DNA from: Bimuria novae-zelandiae CBS 107.79 | Taxonomy: Eukaryota; Ascomycota; Dothideomycetes; Pleosporales; Didymosphaeriaceae | Assembly (NCBI GenBank): GCA_010015655.1 | Contig: ML976660.1 | Coordinates: forward strand, 1,351,872 to 1,415,871 | Direction: 5' to 3' | Length of the DNA: 64,000 nucleotides | Shown: piece after piece, positions 13,401-24,939 of the stretch | Layout of the letters: every line of letters begins with the position of its first letter | Position numbering within the stretch: position 1 is the first letter of the stretch | Program-made: the position numbers and the translations under genes | The notes under the pieces: model-generated | The model's input: only the letters and a program-made list of their open reading frames with translations | The model's database searches: none | Told to the model about the DNA's origin: nothing

Positions 13401-15772
13401 ATCTGCCGTGCTTATAGGGTGATCTCTATAGACGTTAGACGCACAACCGCTCCCGAACATATCTTATAGATAGCTATCAGGGCTGTTAATAACACCGTAG
13501 ATCCTAACGGACTTGTCCTAACTCTTCTTGTCTTTAGAGCATATCCTCGCCTGTCAAAGAAATCACTACTATCGCTATCTATTACCGCCCGCGGCGCTAT
13601 AGTGCGCAAAGCAATGGCTAAAGTGCGTAAGATTAAGGTAAAGCGCTAAGTTAATAAGGCTCTTGCAACTCGCAATAGTCCTAACATAATTAATATTTTA
13701 CTATTACCTATCCTAAGTAGCGTTAAGGTCTAGTAAGAGAACTATGGATGGTCTAGCCCGCATTAGATAATTACCCTCCACGTTAATAAGTAATCCGTGG
13801 TTATTAAAATTAATAATAAACAAGTTACCTTCCGCATTACTATAGTGCGCCCGTATTATGCAGACAATACGACTATTATTACCCCTCTCGCAGAGGACGA
13901 GGACAACGGTGGCTTTAATAATAATTTTACTCTTATTATAGAGGAGCCCGCGCCTAAGCGTAAGCGTGGTAGGCTAAAAGGCTTAAGAAATAAGCTAAAA
14001 CCTAATAAAGTTATAACTACTATAGTTAACCTTAATTAACGTAAGCGTAATAATCTTATCCTAGCTAAGAAGCTACGAGCAGTTAGCAAGATTATAACAC
14101 TAGGGCAACTATTTAAAATATCTATAAAGGCAGAGATTAACGTCTTTATAATATAAGGTGTCTTTCGCTTTAAGAAGTATAGTCCTTACTGTTATAATAA
14201 GGTCTGTATCTTTAAGTCACGCATTATTAATAAAGTTAAGGGCAAGACTACTAATCGCCCGTACAAGAAGTCCTGTCTTATTATCTAAGAATACGCTAAT
14301 AATAATAAGAAGCTTATCCTAACATAGTCTCCCACCATCCAGCGTGCAAGCCAGCGTGTGATTATCGCTCTAGCACCATTACTATTAAAGCTAGGCATAT
14401 ACCTCTGGCTCCGTGACATCACTCAGGCCTATACGCAATCGGATGATCCACTCTAGCGTACTATTATAGCTAACATACCAGCCCAGCTCAAGGAAAGTTA
14501 TCTAACAAACATAGTTATAGTTATTATTAAGCCGCTGTACGGCATTGCTAAAGCAGGTGCCTATTAGTAGTTAACGTACAATAAATACTATACTAACACT
14601 CTCTATATAGTAACATCTACTTATAATCCATGCCTACTTATTAGTAAGGCTAGTAGTAAGTGCTTTGGCATTATTAGCATGCAAACTAACGACACGCTTA
14701 GTCTGTCTAATAAAGCTTTTATAGACCTTAAGGACTAAGAGCTATGTTTTAAGGCTAAGCCTAAGTAGTTTCTCTTACTAGACGCGCAAATTAACTTTAA
14801 TAGCTATATTATTAAGCTTAATAATAATAATCGCGCTATTACTCTACGCTAGAAGAAGCAAGGCGAGAAGCTAAAAATAGCTAATAATAAGTAATTATAT
14901 ATTTAATAGCGCGCTCGAGGTACTTATATTACGATAATTTATTAACCTAAGGCAAGCTTTAACCTCGCCGCCGCAGCCTAAGCGAGTGAGCCTATAAAAG
15001 AAGAAATTGCTAAATTAAATAAGCGCATTATTTAGTAAAAGGAGAATATTACTCGCGCCCTTAACTTTATCCTACTAAACTTAAGCAACTTAAAGGTATA
15101 CGCCTTTATTAACGTATTATTTACTAATAATAAGGATATATTATTATAAATAGGCTTCGTGATCACGCTTAGTAATAAGACTAAAGATAGTAATTATAAC
15201 TTTAAGTTTATTAGTTATATTATCTACTAGTTATTTATTAAGTGTAAGCGCGTTACTCGCAGCGTCCTTGCATCTAAGATTTACGCGATAGCCTATAGAG
15301 TTAATATTATAATTATAATTAGCAGTATAATTAATATAATTATATAGCGACTTAACCTCCCTAATATCTCTATCGTTATATGTACTAACTCACGCTCCTT
15401 ATACGATTACCTTATTAAGCTTGGCACTACTAAGGAGAAGCGCCTTATAATTAATATTATAGCTTTACGTAAGGCCTATAAGCGCAATAATCTTATAGAC
15501 ATTCGCTAGATTAATAGACGTGATAATCTAGTAGACTTAATAATTAAGGCTAGCTCTAACTTAGCTATAGAGTATCTTATTAACTATAACTAGCTTAAGC
15601 TTTGCGTGCAAGGCTGGGTCAATCGTGCTAAAGTTAACACCCTAGAGTACGATTATAATAGCAAGAAGTAGTGAGTCTGTAAAAGGAGCAGCGAGATAGG
15701 CACTAAGAGGACGCGCACCGGCGCTAGTCCGGTTAGAAAACTAGCAACTGTTACAGATTGTGTTTTAAGCTA

Positions 15773-18700
15773 GCGCATGGGGTTCCGAGACACCCGGGGA
15801 TATAAGACACCGCGCAGAAATCCTCCACCCTTTAAAAAATCGCGATATCTCCACATCCACCCTACCAAAATGGCCAACCGTGAGGCAGCAATTCAAGCAG
15901 CTATTAGTGATCTTAATGCTGGCATTTTTCCTAGTCAACGAGCTGCTATAAAGGCATACAACATCCTTATAGCCACGCTATCTAGGCGCGAACGCGGTTC
16001 ACAAAACTGGCAAAACAGCCACGTATACTAGCAACAATTAACTCCATAACAAGAGGACTTTCTTATATAATAGATACTTAAAGAGGACGCGCGCGGGTTT
16101 CCTTCTTTTTACGCTTATATATAAGAAATAGTAAATTAAATTTTTAGAATAAACGGCGACCACGCGTTAGTAGGTAAACACTAAATATTTTATTTTATTA
16201 AACGTAACCCACGCGTTACCTTTATTATAAGTAAGAAGATTAAGGCTACAAGAGCTAAGGAAGTAACTTAGGAGGTAATACGCAAGTTTCTTAAGCTCTA
16301 TAAGTAGCACCGCGTTGAGTTAGACATACGCAATAAGGATACGTGGAATATAGATAAGACTAGGAAGGCCCTAGGCGTATGTGCAAACACTAGAGTACTC
16401 GCAGGAAGCCAGAAAAAGAAGGCTTACTATTAGTCTCCAGAGAATCGCGAGTGGGCGTCGATAATCGAGTGCGTTTCTGCAACAAGGAAAAAGCTATAGC
16501 TAGCTATTATTTTTAAAGGCAAAAACCTACAGAGCACCTAGTTTCCATTAATAATACCTAACTAGCTATACGCAACTTTAGAGAATAGCTAGATATTTAA
16601 TATAATAAGGGCTAAGTAGCTATAACGCGTATTTCTGCTAGATACTACGCCCTTAGAGGATCGCTGGCGGATGCTAATATTAGATAGCCACGGCAGCCAT
16701 ATCAACCTAGATTTCCTGTAGATCTGCAAGCAGAATAAAGTCAGGCTTCTGTTTCTCCCTGCGCACTCCTCGCACGTTCTGCAGCCACTAGATCTCTCTA
16801 TTTTCTCAGTAGTGAAACGATTCTATCGCCAGCAGATCCACGAGTTATCACACCTAGATAATACTGCGCCGGTTAAAAAGGAACGTTTTATTATTGCCTA
16901 CAACGCTGCTAGAGAGGCTGCGATTACTAAGAGAGTAATCCGCGCTAAATAGGCTATTACAGGCATTTGCCCGTTAAATATTAAGCGGGTAGTTAACTTA
17001 TCTTAAGTCGCTTAAAGGCCTATTACCTGCGCCACTCGCCAACCCTACGAGTTGGCGCTGCGCAGCTCAACGTAACTTCGTGGCTTAACGTAACTTTACA
17101 ACGCGCTTTTTACTCTATCCTTACTTTATAACCCACAAAAATGCCTAAATTCTATAGTAAGAGTTATAAAATTAAGGAGCGCATCTTAGCTTGTATCTCT
17201 AGCTTTTTTAATAGAGAAATACCTAATATTGCGGCTATAGCACGCGACTAGTGCGTGCCTATTTCGCGACTTTAAGCGCGCGTTAAAGGCAGAACGAGCT
17301 GCTATAACCGCACTAGGTCGAATCTACGCCTCTCGCTAGTGCAAGACGAAGCTCTAAAGTTATATATACGCTGCTATAATAGTATTAGCATATCTTGTCT
17401 TATACTGTAGCTAAAAGGCGCTACCTAGTATATCCTTAACCGCGCGTATCCTGACGGCAGCGCTCTACTACTTAGTAAAGACTAGACCACGCGGTGGCTA
17501 CACTAGAATCCTAAGTGCTACCGCATAAAGTAGAAGTCGCAGGATATTAATAAGATAGTAATAGCAATAATAGAAGCATATTCTTAGTATTTTACTAAGC
17601 TTAAGAAGGTTATTAATGCCTACGGCATCACTGCATTAGACACCTATAATATAGACAAAACCAGGTTCCGTATAGGCGTTGGCGGCAGCTAATAGATTAT
17701 TACTATAAAGTTAAATTGCCCTTAGGTCTCCGCGTTAGAGACCTCGCGCGATTATGTTACTTTAATTAAATTAATCTCTAGCAATAGCGAGGTCCTTAAT
17801 CCTATGCTTGTCGTATAGGGTGTTAATTACCTTTATTAATAGTATACTAACACCGCGCTGCCTAATAATTATATAATTACTATATTAATATCTAGCTATA
17901 CTAATAATTTAATATTAATTAAGTAGCTAAAGTTCTTTAAAAAAATAGACGGGTGCGTGGTAGAAGGGCGTATAGCAATTACTTATATTTAATAGATTTA
18001 GTAGCTATCTAACTATTAAGTTTATTAAGTACTGCGATAAGTATAATATAATACCTTTCTTACTATTACCTTACGCATCTTATCACCTGTAGCCTCTTAA
18101 CGTTGTCTGTTTTTAGCTATTAAAGAATAATTATAAGAAGGCTATAGAGATAGCTACACGTGCTAGGTACACTAACTTTAATAAAGTTGAATTTCTACAC
18201 GCGTATCACGGTATTAGAATAGCTACTTTTAAACGTAGCACTATACTTAGTGCTTAAGAGAAGTTAGGCATCTTTCTATTTAATCTAGAAATTATATATA
18301 TAAAGCTGCCTACAGTGCGTACGCCATTACTATTACTTTTATCCATAGTTAATTTATTACCTATCGCTAACACGCCTATATTGTACTAATAGTAGCATAA
18401 AAAGATGTCGCGCGCTCTAGAAAGGAGCAATATTTCCAGCTATAAGCTTAAAAAGTTCCTAGAAAGCTTATAATTGCTTATTAATAGTCTCGCGCTGGCC
18501 TAGCAAGACCTCTTAGCTATTACTATAGTGGCCTAATAGCGCTAGAAAAGGCAGGTTAAAGATGCCAGGCAGGTACAGAAAGGCGGCGTAGTCATCGTAA
18601 AGGCAGCGCGACAAGCTATTGATCATCGTGTGGAGCAGGAGGCACAAAAGGCTGCTAGACAGGCTGCAAAAACGTACAAGGACGCGCACTTGCAGGCGCC

Positions 18701-19439
18701 ACAAAGTCAGCCCCAGCAGGTACCATCTCTTAGAGAGATAACAATAGATCCTGCCCTACTTGCTACACCAACGCCAGCGTATATATCGCCATATAATTAA
18801 AGTCTTCGCCGTCAAAATTATCCTCGAATGTCAATTCGCTATAAAAAGTAACGTTAAGCTAAGAAGTTACGTTGAGCTGCGCAGCGCCAACCTGCAGGGT
18901 TGGCGAGTGGCGCGGGTACCCCCCCTTACTAGGATTAGGCTTATCTCGCCAAGAGCTCTCTCTACACTCCCTATAGCCCTCGGGATCTGTTTATAGCTTA
19001 AAGGCAGCTCTATAGCGCTGAGAAATTAAGCCGCAAGGTTTACTAACTATTTAAAAAAGCTAGTAAGGTAATTATAATAGCTAATACACGCTTAGCAGCG
19101 CTAGAAGTAGAGAATAAAAGATTATAAAGTTAACTTAAGGCCCTTAAGCGTTTATAACTATAAAAGAAAGTTCGCATAGACCTAAATTAACGCTTTACTA
19201 GCATAGATTAAATTATAATAGTAAAGCAGGCATCTGCTCTCCTAGAGTAACAAAACAGTAGTACTTTTGCAGAAAAGGACGCAGAAAAAGCTGCAGCAGA
19301 AATAGCAGCTAAAACTCTGCAATCTATGTGTAGCGAGTGGCAATTGTAATTACGCTAAATAAATTATCGCGATTTTTTAAAGGGTGGAGGATTTCTGCGC
19401 GGTGTCTCATATCCCCGGGTGTCTCGGAACCCCATGCGC
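15773..19439 (+). mobile_element. Pogo/Fot-type DNA transposon B, nested in Copia-A
   Basis: Inverted repeats of about 75 bp starting GCGCATGGGGTTCCGAGAC bound the element, with TA on both sides (15771-15772 and 19440-19441). At 15870 an ATG opens MANREAAIQAAISDLNAGI, the psq-type helix-turn-helix start of fungal pogo transposases. The DDE core follows on the plus strand: WNIDKTRKALGVCANTR at about 16337-16390, SPENREW near 16435, LDSHGSHI at about 16680 (normally LDGHGSH) and LPAHSSHVLQPLDL at about 16757. It is one of the least mutated elements here, but stops remain. Element C (17026-18916) is inserted in it, so B itself is about 1.77 kb. Confidence 0.85.
17026..18916 (+). mobile_element. 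Pogo-type DNA transposon C, nested in B
   Basis: Inverted repeats starting CCTGCGCCACTCGCCAACC (left) and CCCGCGCCACTCGCCAACC (right, reverse strand) run about 60 bp, with TA duplications at 17024-17025 and 18917-18918. At 17141 an ATG opens MPKFYSKSYKIKERI, a pogo N-terminus. IPNIAAIARD and, at about 17645, YNIDKTRFRIG follow, where the family has NMDETGFRIG. Several stops occur. At 1891 bp it has the usual full length for a Fot/pogo element. Confidence 0.82.
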
Positions 19440-19508
19440 TAGCTTATTGCAGATTTGAGCGTTCTGGGCTAAACTGGCCACATGTAGCATAAAAGAAAAG
19501 ATAGCCAG

Positions 19509-19750
19509 TGTTGGCTTCAAACCTGCGCAACACTACTACGGCTTTTACCGCTATGTAGTTTGCCTACGGTTTGTTGCGCAGTTTGCCTGTAGTTTATTGC
19601 GCTAGTCCTGATTAGGCTAGTAGGGGACAAACCACGCTTAATAAATACTTCTCACAATAGCCCACCACAATAGATCTGCAATCAAGAATCAAATTAATAC
19701 CACATCGTTGCAACGAAGTCTTGATCCAACAGCCTATTACCGTATCAACA
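19509..19750 (+). repeat. Right LTR of Copia-A
   Basis: It begins TGTTGGCTTCAAACC and ends TATCAACA, followed by the TAATA target duplication at 19751-19755 that matches 10249-10253. It is the same length (242 bp) as the left LTR. Confidence 0.88.
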
Positions 19751-20692
19751 TAATATAAGATCTATAGCTGTTGAGGATTAATAGTTAATATAATTATCTA
19801 GCTTTTAACTTTATAAGGTAATTAAATACCTATTAAAGCTATACGAGGCCTATCTAATTACTTAACTAGCTAAATTTAAATATAGTAATAAAGGCCTAAT
19901 AGTGTTAAGGGTTAAGATCCTCGACCTAGCTTAATTGTATGTTTGTAGAGGTGGCCTGATAGATTAGAGCTGGATCTAGGGCAGATCCGTCGGCGCATAT
20001 ACAGGCTATGAGCGATATCCTCGCGGCTGCCATCCTGGATAGCTTGCCTTACAGCCTTGCTCTCGTACAGAGGCCTATCAAAGATCCTCTTTAAGCGGGA
20101 GGTAATGCCAAGTAGGATGCCTTTCTCGTCTATATTGTAAATATCTCGAGCCTCAATCTGATACTACTCTATCTTCTACTATAGGAGGTCAAAGTAGAGC
20201 TTATATTTAGCTAGGCAATTAGCTTTGTGACAATTACTATTAATACTAGTTATTTATTATAATATTAAGGATTTAGCGTGACGCTGGATAAAGTAATTAA
20301 CCTATAATAAGCTAATATTTTTTTTAGCTACTATAGAGGTAAAGCTCTATATTATTTACTATATAAAAGGAAGGCTACGTTTAGTAAGGCGCTTAATATA
20401 TTATATAAGCTCTTATTCTTGCTATTAAGTAATATTTTAGCTATATTATATAGGAACCTACTACTAGCTAATAAAGCGCTTATGCTAGCGCGTTAGCATA
20501 AATTATATAACACTAAATTCTTTTATAATTTTTTAATATAAGAAAAAAATTTTTAGTTTTTATAATTTAATTACTTCTATCGCGGCCGTAATTGGGTCTA
20601 TATTAGTGGAGATGCAGCGTATTGAAGTTAGGGTATTGCATGGTTAGGTGACGCATTCGGTGACGCGACGCGCCAGCTGCCAAGCTACGGTA

Positions 20693-23600
20693 CCGTGTCC
20701 GTGCGCGTAACGATCGCCGAACACCAAACCACCTTAACCTCCAACGCGTCATAATTCTATTAATATAAACCTAATTTAAGCTATAATAAATAAAATTTAA
20801 TCGCTTAATCTAGGAGAACGCTTTACGTATGCTAAAATAGCACGTAGGTATAGTATTAATTACAATACCCTATTACAGAATTATAGAGGGGTTTAATTAT
20901 CGCGAATAACTAAGAGAATTAATTAATAAAAGCTTAATGCCTAGTAAGAGGAGGAGCTTATATAATATATTAAAAGACTTATAGAGAGATATATACCTCC
21001 TACTAAAGAGATAATACGGAACTTTGCCTTTATAATAGTAAAAGAGCTAGTTAGCGAGAGCTAGGTTACGCGCTTTATTAATTAATATAGTATTTATCTT
21101 ATCTTATAATAAATAGTTAGGATAAATAGCAATCGCCATAACGCTAATTTAGTAGATATATATTATTACTTTTTTAACCTTTTATATAGTAAGATAGATT
21201 AATATCGTATAAATCCTTATTATATTTATAATATAAATAAGAAAGGCTGCTTAATTGGTATTATTAGTAAATTAAAAAGCATATTTAGCAGATAAATATA
21301 AGAGAAGAAGGAGGTTAAAATATTACTCTAGGATAGTAATCGCGCGTAAATTACGCTCTTAGCATGTATCTACGCTAATAAATTAGCTCTACTACTAAGC
21401 CTTATCTATAAGGTTACTAACAAGGGCATCTAATTAAGCTAGGTAAAAGATATTAAGGTAGGAGAATATAAAGTCTTTATTACTTTATTATCCTCTAGCT
21501 AGATAAATAACGATATTAAGCTTGCCTAGCTTAAATAGGTGTTTAATCGCTATATAAAAGAGAAGGCTTAATAATTATATTTACTTTTAATTATAAATAG
21601 CTACGAATTTTATATTACTATAATTAGAATAGGATCCTACTTACTATCCTGCCTTCTTATTTAACTTATACGCTTTAGCTACTTAACGTTATAATATTAA
21701 GCCTCTATTAATAGCCTACTTAACAGAGCTATTATAATACCTTTAGAGAAGCTAGAGTCTAGCTTTTATTACTAAAGGTAACTTCTTCCACTTATTCTAA
21801 AATTCGTAGAAAGCCTTTTTTTAAGGAATTAACTATCTTTAGCTTTTTTAAAGTAATAAGTATAACGTGTCCGGCAAGCGAGCTGCGCAGGCAAGCGAGC
21901 TACGCACCCTACTAACTTTTTACACCTTTATAGTAACCTACTTTAATAACACAATAAAATAATAGTATATAATTACTATTCTAAATTAAGTAGTACTTAT
22001 AATATATTTTATACACGTTCGCGCGTTATGCCGAGTCTCTCTATAGTAGCTATAGCGCGTTAAAGCCTACTAATTAGCACCTAATCGCGCCTTACTTTAA
22101 CGTATTTTACCCTCTACTTACTACTTTACGTTCTTTTAAGTAATAATTTCCTTTACCTTTACCTTTATTAAAGTACCTTACTATTATATTCGCTTCTTCT
22201 TTTACTTTCTATGTGTTATAGTAGCCTTATTAGCCTTTTTAAGCCTCGTAATCTAATCGCGCATAAGTATACTTTTATAAGCTATTACCTTAGCACCCTT
22301 TTTAAGCTAATTAAGCGCTATAATAATAAAAGCAGGTAATAAGCTCTTATACCTTTAAATCCTATTATAAATTAATATTAATTAAGCCTCTAGCTTATAG
22401 GCGTTACTTAGTATTTTAGCTTCCTAAAGGGTAACCTTTAGCGGAGGCGGCGTCGGCGTACGAAGCTTAACATTAAGCTTTAATATTACTACCTTTAGGT
22501 TATATAGAACTAGGCTAGCGCCTTAAAAGCTTGCGCAGATATTCTCCTTTATAATTAATTACTTATAGGCTACGCAGAAGGCTAGTAAGAACTCTAGCTT
22601 TATAATATAACTAATATAGTCGCGTATTAGGTTCTTAATCTAGTAGCTATACGCGCGCTTTAACGGCAAGAAGTAGTTAACGTTAAGTAACTATAAAAGG
22701 TGTAATAAATATAGTAGTATATAAAGAGTAATAATATTATTCTCCTTACAGAGCTTTTAAAATTTAAGCAAGTTATAGCTTTTATAACTATTAAGTATAA
22801 GTAGCTAGCGCGCGCTTACCCTATACTTTACTATATACTTAATAAAGTGCTTTAGCTACTTTACTCTAAGCTTATTAATAGTCTAGCTATTATTACTAAC
22901 AGCGAAAGCCTAGTCGCGTGGTATATTATTATCCTAGTACTAGGTAGAGAGGTAATACTAGCTAGGAAAGATAATAAAGGGCAGGATTACCTAGCTAGTA
23001 GCGCTAATTCTATAAATTACTATAGTCTACCTATAATTACCTAGCTAAATAGCCTTTAGTCTACCCTATCTCTTTAAGCCTATAATAATAAGCTACGCTA
23101 ATATCTTGCCTATTATAAAGCTAGTCTTGTTAAAGTTGTAGGTATCCTAATTATAGATACTATAGGTAGCTATAGTACGCGCTATAAGGTTAAACTACGC
23201 CCTAATAGCCTCTAAATTTTTATATAAAGCTCTCTATTGATCGTACGGCTAATTAAATTATGTAGTAAGTTAGTCTATTCGCTTAATAAAGTTGCGTGGC
23301 TACTTTTCGCCAACTTTGCCAGCGCCTTGCTTAGCGAGCAGCTTATCTGCCATATCTCGCACAGCACCTAGCGTGGGCGGAAATCCTCGCGAATCTAGGT
23401 TAAGTATATGCCTAATAATTACCTCCTTTTCTAGCTTAGTAAGCTTCTTTAAGCTAGGCTTATAATCGCGTCGTGCAGTAATTCTGGCGTATTAACTACG
23501 TAGTATACTTTTAAGAATTTTATAAATAGTAGTAGCGCGTCTTCTACTTTAAATTTAATTTTAGTTAATAGCTAAGATAGTAAGGAGAATATTAGCTTTA

Positions 23601-24610
23601 TTATAGGGTAATTAAGAAGTAGTTAGTTAAGCTATTATAGTTAAAAAGTAATATGTTACGAAAAGTTAGTAAGGTGCGCAGCTCGCTTGCCTGCGCAGCT
23701 CGCTTACCAGACACGTTATTACTATTTAATCTTAATCTTATTTTTAATAAGTTTACCTACTATTAAGAATTAGGCGATAACTCTTTATTAGGGTTTAGTA
23801 ATTATAACTAAAGAAAGATAAATAGGCTTATACGCTTTATAGTTAAGAATTATAGTAGTAAAAATATATAGAAGCTTTATTAATTACTTTACTACCTCTC
23901 TATGCAAAATAAGCTACTTTAGTATAATAATAATAGGCTAAAGTAGGCGCTATTAATAAAGTAAAAGCGTAAGAAAAAGGGCAAGACTTTAGATTTTTAA
24001 TAGTGTTAGGAGTATTATAGTAGATTAGTCCTCTAATTACTAAGGAAGACGAGGGAGGCACGTATTTATTAATTTATTAAAAAGTAAGAGGATAAGTAGA
24101 AGTAGCTTTAAAAAGTAAAGATAGTAAAACTAAAGAAGATAGCTAAGCTATATAAGGAGAAAATATAGCAGGAAAAGCTTGCTGCGCGAGAGGTAGCTAA
24201 GAAGGCGAAGGAGAAAGAGAGGGATGAAAAGGCAGCTTAGCTCGCTGCCTAGAAGTCTGCCTATAACGTAGAAAAAGCTCTACAATTATCCTAAAAGGAT
24301 AAGAGAAAGGCCTCTCAGCCGTCTCTATAGAGTAGAAAGCGTCAGAAACGTGTTATTAATACTGTAGATATTAGGGAGGCCTTAGAGGGCGCATTTACTG
24401 CCCTAGCTAAATCTATACGCAGCGGCCGCAACATTAAGCTTTTAAATAAATTTAAATAGTATAAATTAATTATAAGGATTAATGTAGTAATTAACTAGAA
24501 ATTCTTATAATAATATTAACTATAGGTGGCTCTATTGCCCATTGCTGATAGAGCTATTATGGTGTTCGGCGATTGTTACGCGAATCCGATCGTTACACGC
24601 ACGGACACGG
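20693..24610 (+). mobile_element. Pogo-type transposon A, interrupted by element F
   Basis: The termini are CCGTGTCCGTGCGCGTAACG at 20693 and its mirror ending at 24610, with TA at 20691-20692 and 24611-24612. The first catalytic motif is at about 21229-21300 (YNINKKGCLIG, the Asp changed to Asn). The Lys/Ala-rich C-terminal coding tail lies at about 24080-24300 and matches the tail of A' at 8520-8740. Element F (21865-23716) splits the gene. Removing it leaves about 2.06 kb, a normal pogo length. Confidence 0.8.
21865..23716 (-). mobile_element. Fot/pogo-type transposon F, nested in A
   Basis: Inverted repeats of about 55 bp start ACGTGTCCGGCAAGCGAGC on the left and have the mirror ACGTGTCTGGTAAGCGAGC on the right, with TA at 21863-21864 and 23717-23718. 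The minus strand near 23150 reads TYNFNKTSFIIGKI, where the Fot family has YNFDETGFxMG. Both acidic residues are replaced through G-to-A changes. At 1852 bp it is close to the standard Fot1 size. The copy at 59110-60110 belongs to the same family in the opposite orientation. Confidence 0.82.
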
Positions 24611-24735
24611 TAACATGGTCACCTCATCGCCCTAAAAGTGCGATCAAGATGCAACAAAACAGAAATAAAAAAGCATTATCTATAGCGCGCACACTGCCTG
24701 TACAGTTTCTCGTATGTTCACATATTTAGAGAATG

Positions 24736-24935
24736 CAAAAAAAGACAAATATAATTTGAACCCGCGGCCTCCCCTGATAGCCCAGCAAAGCCAAGCTAGT
24801 TTAAGCCAGAATTTTGGTTTATAGCCATTTATTTGTGTAGCCACAAGTTGCAAGCCAGCAGCGAGTAGCCATGGGTGCTGGAAACCCAAGCCAATAGCTG
24901 CTATTAGGAGCGCCATACCACTAGACCACGCGCCC
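24736..24935 (-). ncRNA. tRNA-like Pol III unit (tRNA-derived SINE or intron-bearing tRNA pseudogene)
   Basis: On the minus strand the sequence starts GGGCGCG at 24935, followed by an A-box-like TGGTCTAGTGG. A CTCC/GGAG pair could form an anticodon stem around a long insert. Near 24763-24754 is a B-box-like GGGTTCAAAT, and a run of seven T (24743-24737) could terminate Pol III. The 3' half of the T-stem and the acceptor 3' strand do not pair, so it is not a standard functional tRNA. If the loop is read as C-T-AAT-A, the nominal anticodon would be AAT. A SINE or a decayed tRNA are the two readings; I cannot choose. Confidence 0.4.
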
Positions 24936-24939
24936 TTGT

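Larger units (their letters stand above)
10254..19750 (+). mobile_element. Copia-type LTR retrotransposon A, containing nested DNA transposons
   Basis: Two 242-bp LTRs (10254-10495 and 19509-19750) are flanked by a perfect 5-bp target duplication TAATA (10249-10253 and 19751-19755). The internal plus strand carries a degraded Gag zinc knuckle at about 12118-12172 (C-x2-C replaced by CxxY, then PKC, TxH). Near 13100-13600 lie integrase remains. At 14405-14700 is a Copia reverse transcriptase with RDITQAYTQS, PLYGIAKAG and MQTNDTL (the last normally with DD). Many TAA/TAG codons interrupt it. The open frame at 13797-14039 is just an undamaged piece of the integrase/RT linker. Nested element B interrupts it near its 3' end. 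Confidence 0.85.
9065..20690 (-). mobile_element. Pogo-type transposon D (minus strand), host of Copia-A
   Basis: Inverted repeats of about 45 bp bound the element. The left end starts CCGTAGCTTGACAGTTGG at 9065, and the mirror copy ends at 20690. TA dinucleotides flank both ends (9063-9064 and 20691-20692), as expected for Tc1/mariner superfamily elements. The minus strand around 20150-20110 reads DIYNIDEKGILLG, with the first catalytic Asp intact. The C-terminal part (LMLSALD-like, typical of fungal pogo tails) lies at about 9900-9800 on the minus strand. The two halves are separated by the 9.5-kb Copia-A insertion at 10254-19750. Without that insertion the element would be about 2.1 kb. 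Stops are frequent. Confidence 0.78.

Noticed and set aside
13797..14039. 80-codon open frame with a Lys/Arg-rich motif
   Set aside because: It is an undamaged stretch of the Copia-A polyprotein between integrase and reverse transcriptase, not a gene of its own.
18513..18996. Small frames at the right end of element C
   Set aside because: They lie in transposase C-terminal coding sequence and the inverted repeat of element C.
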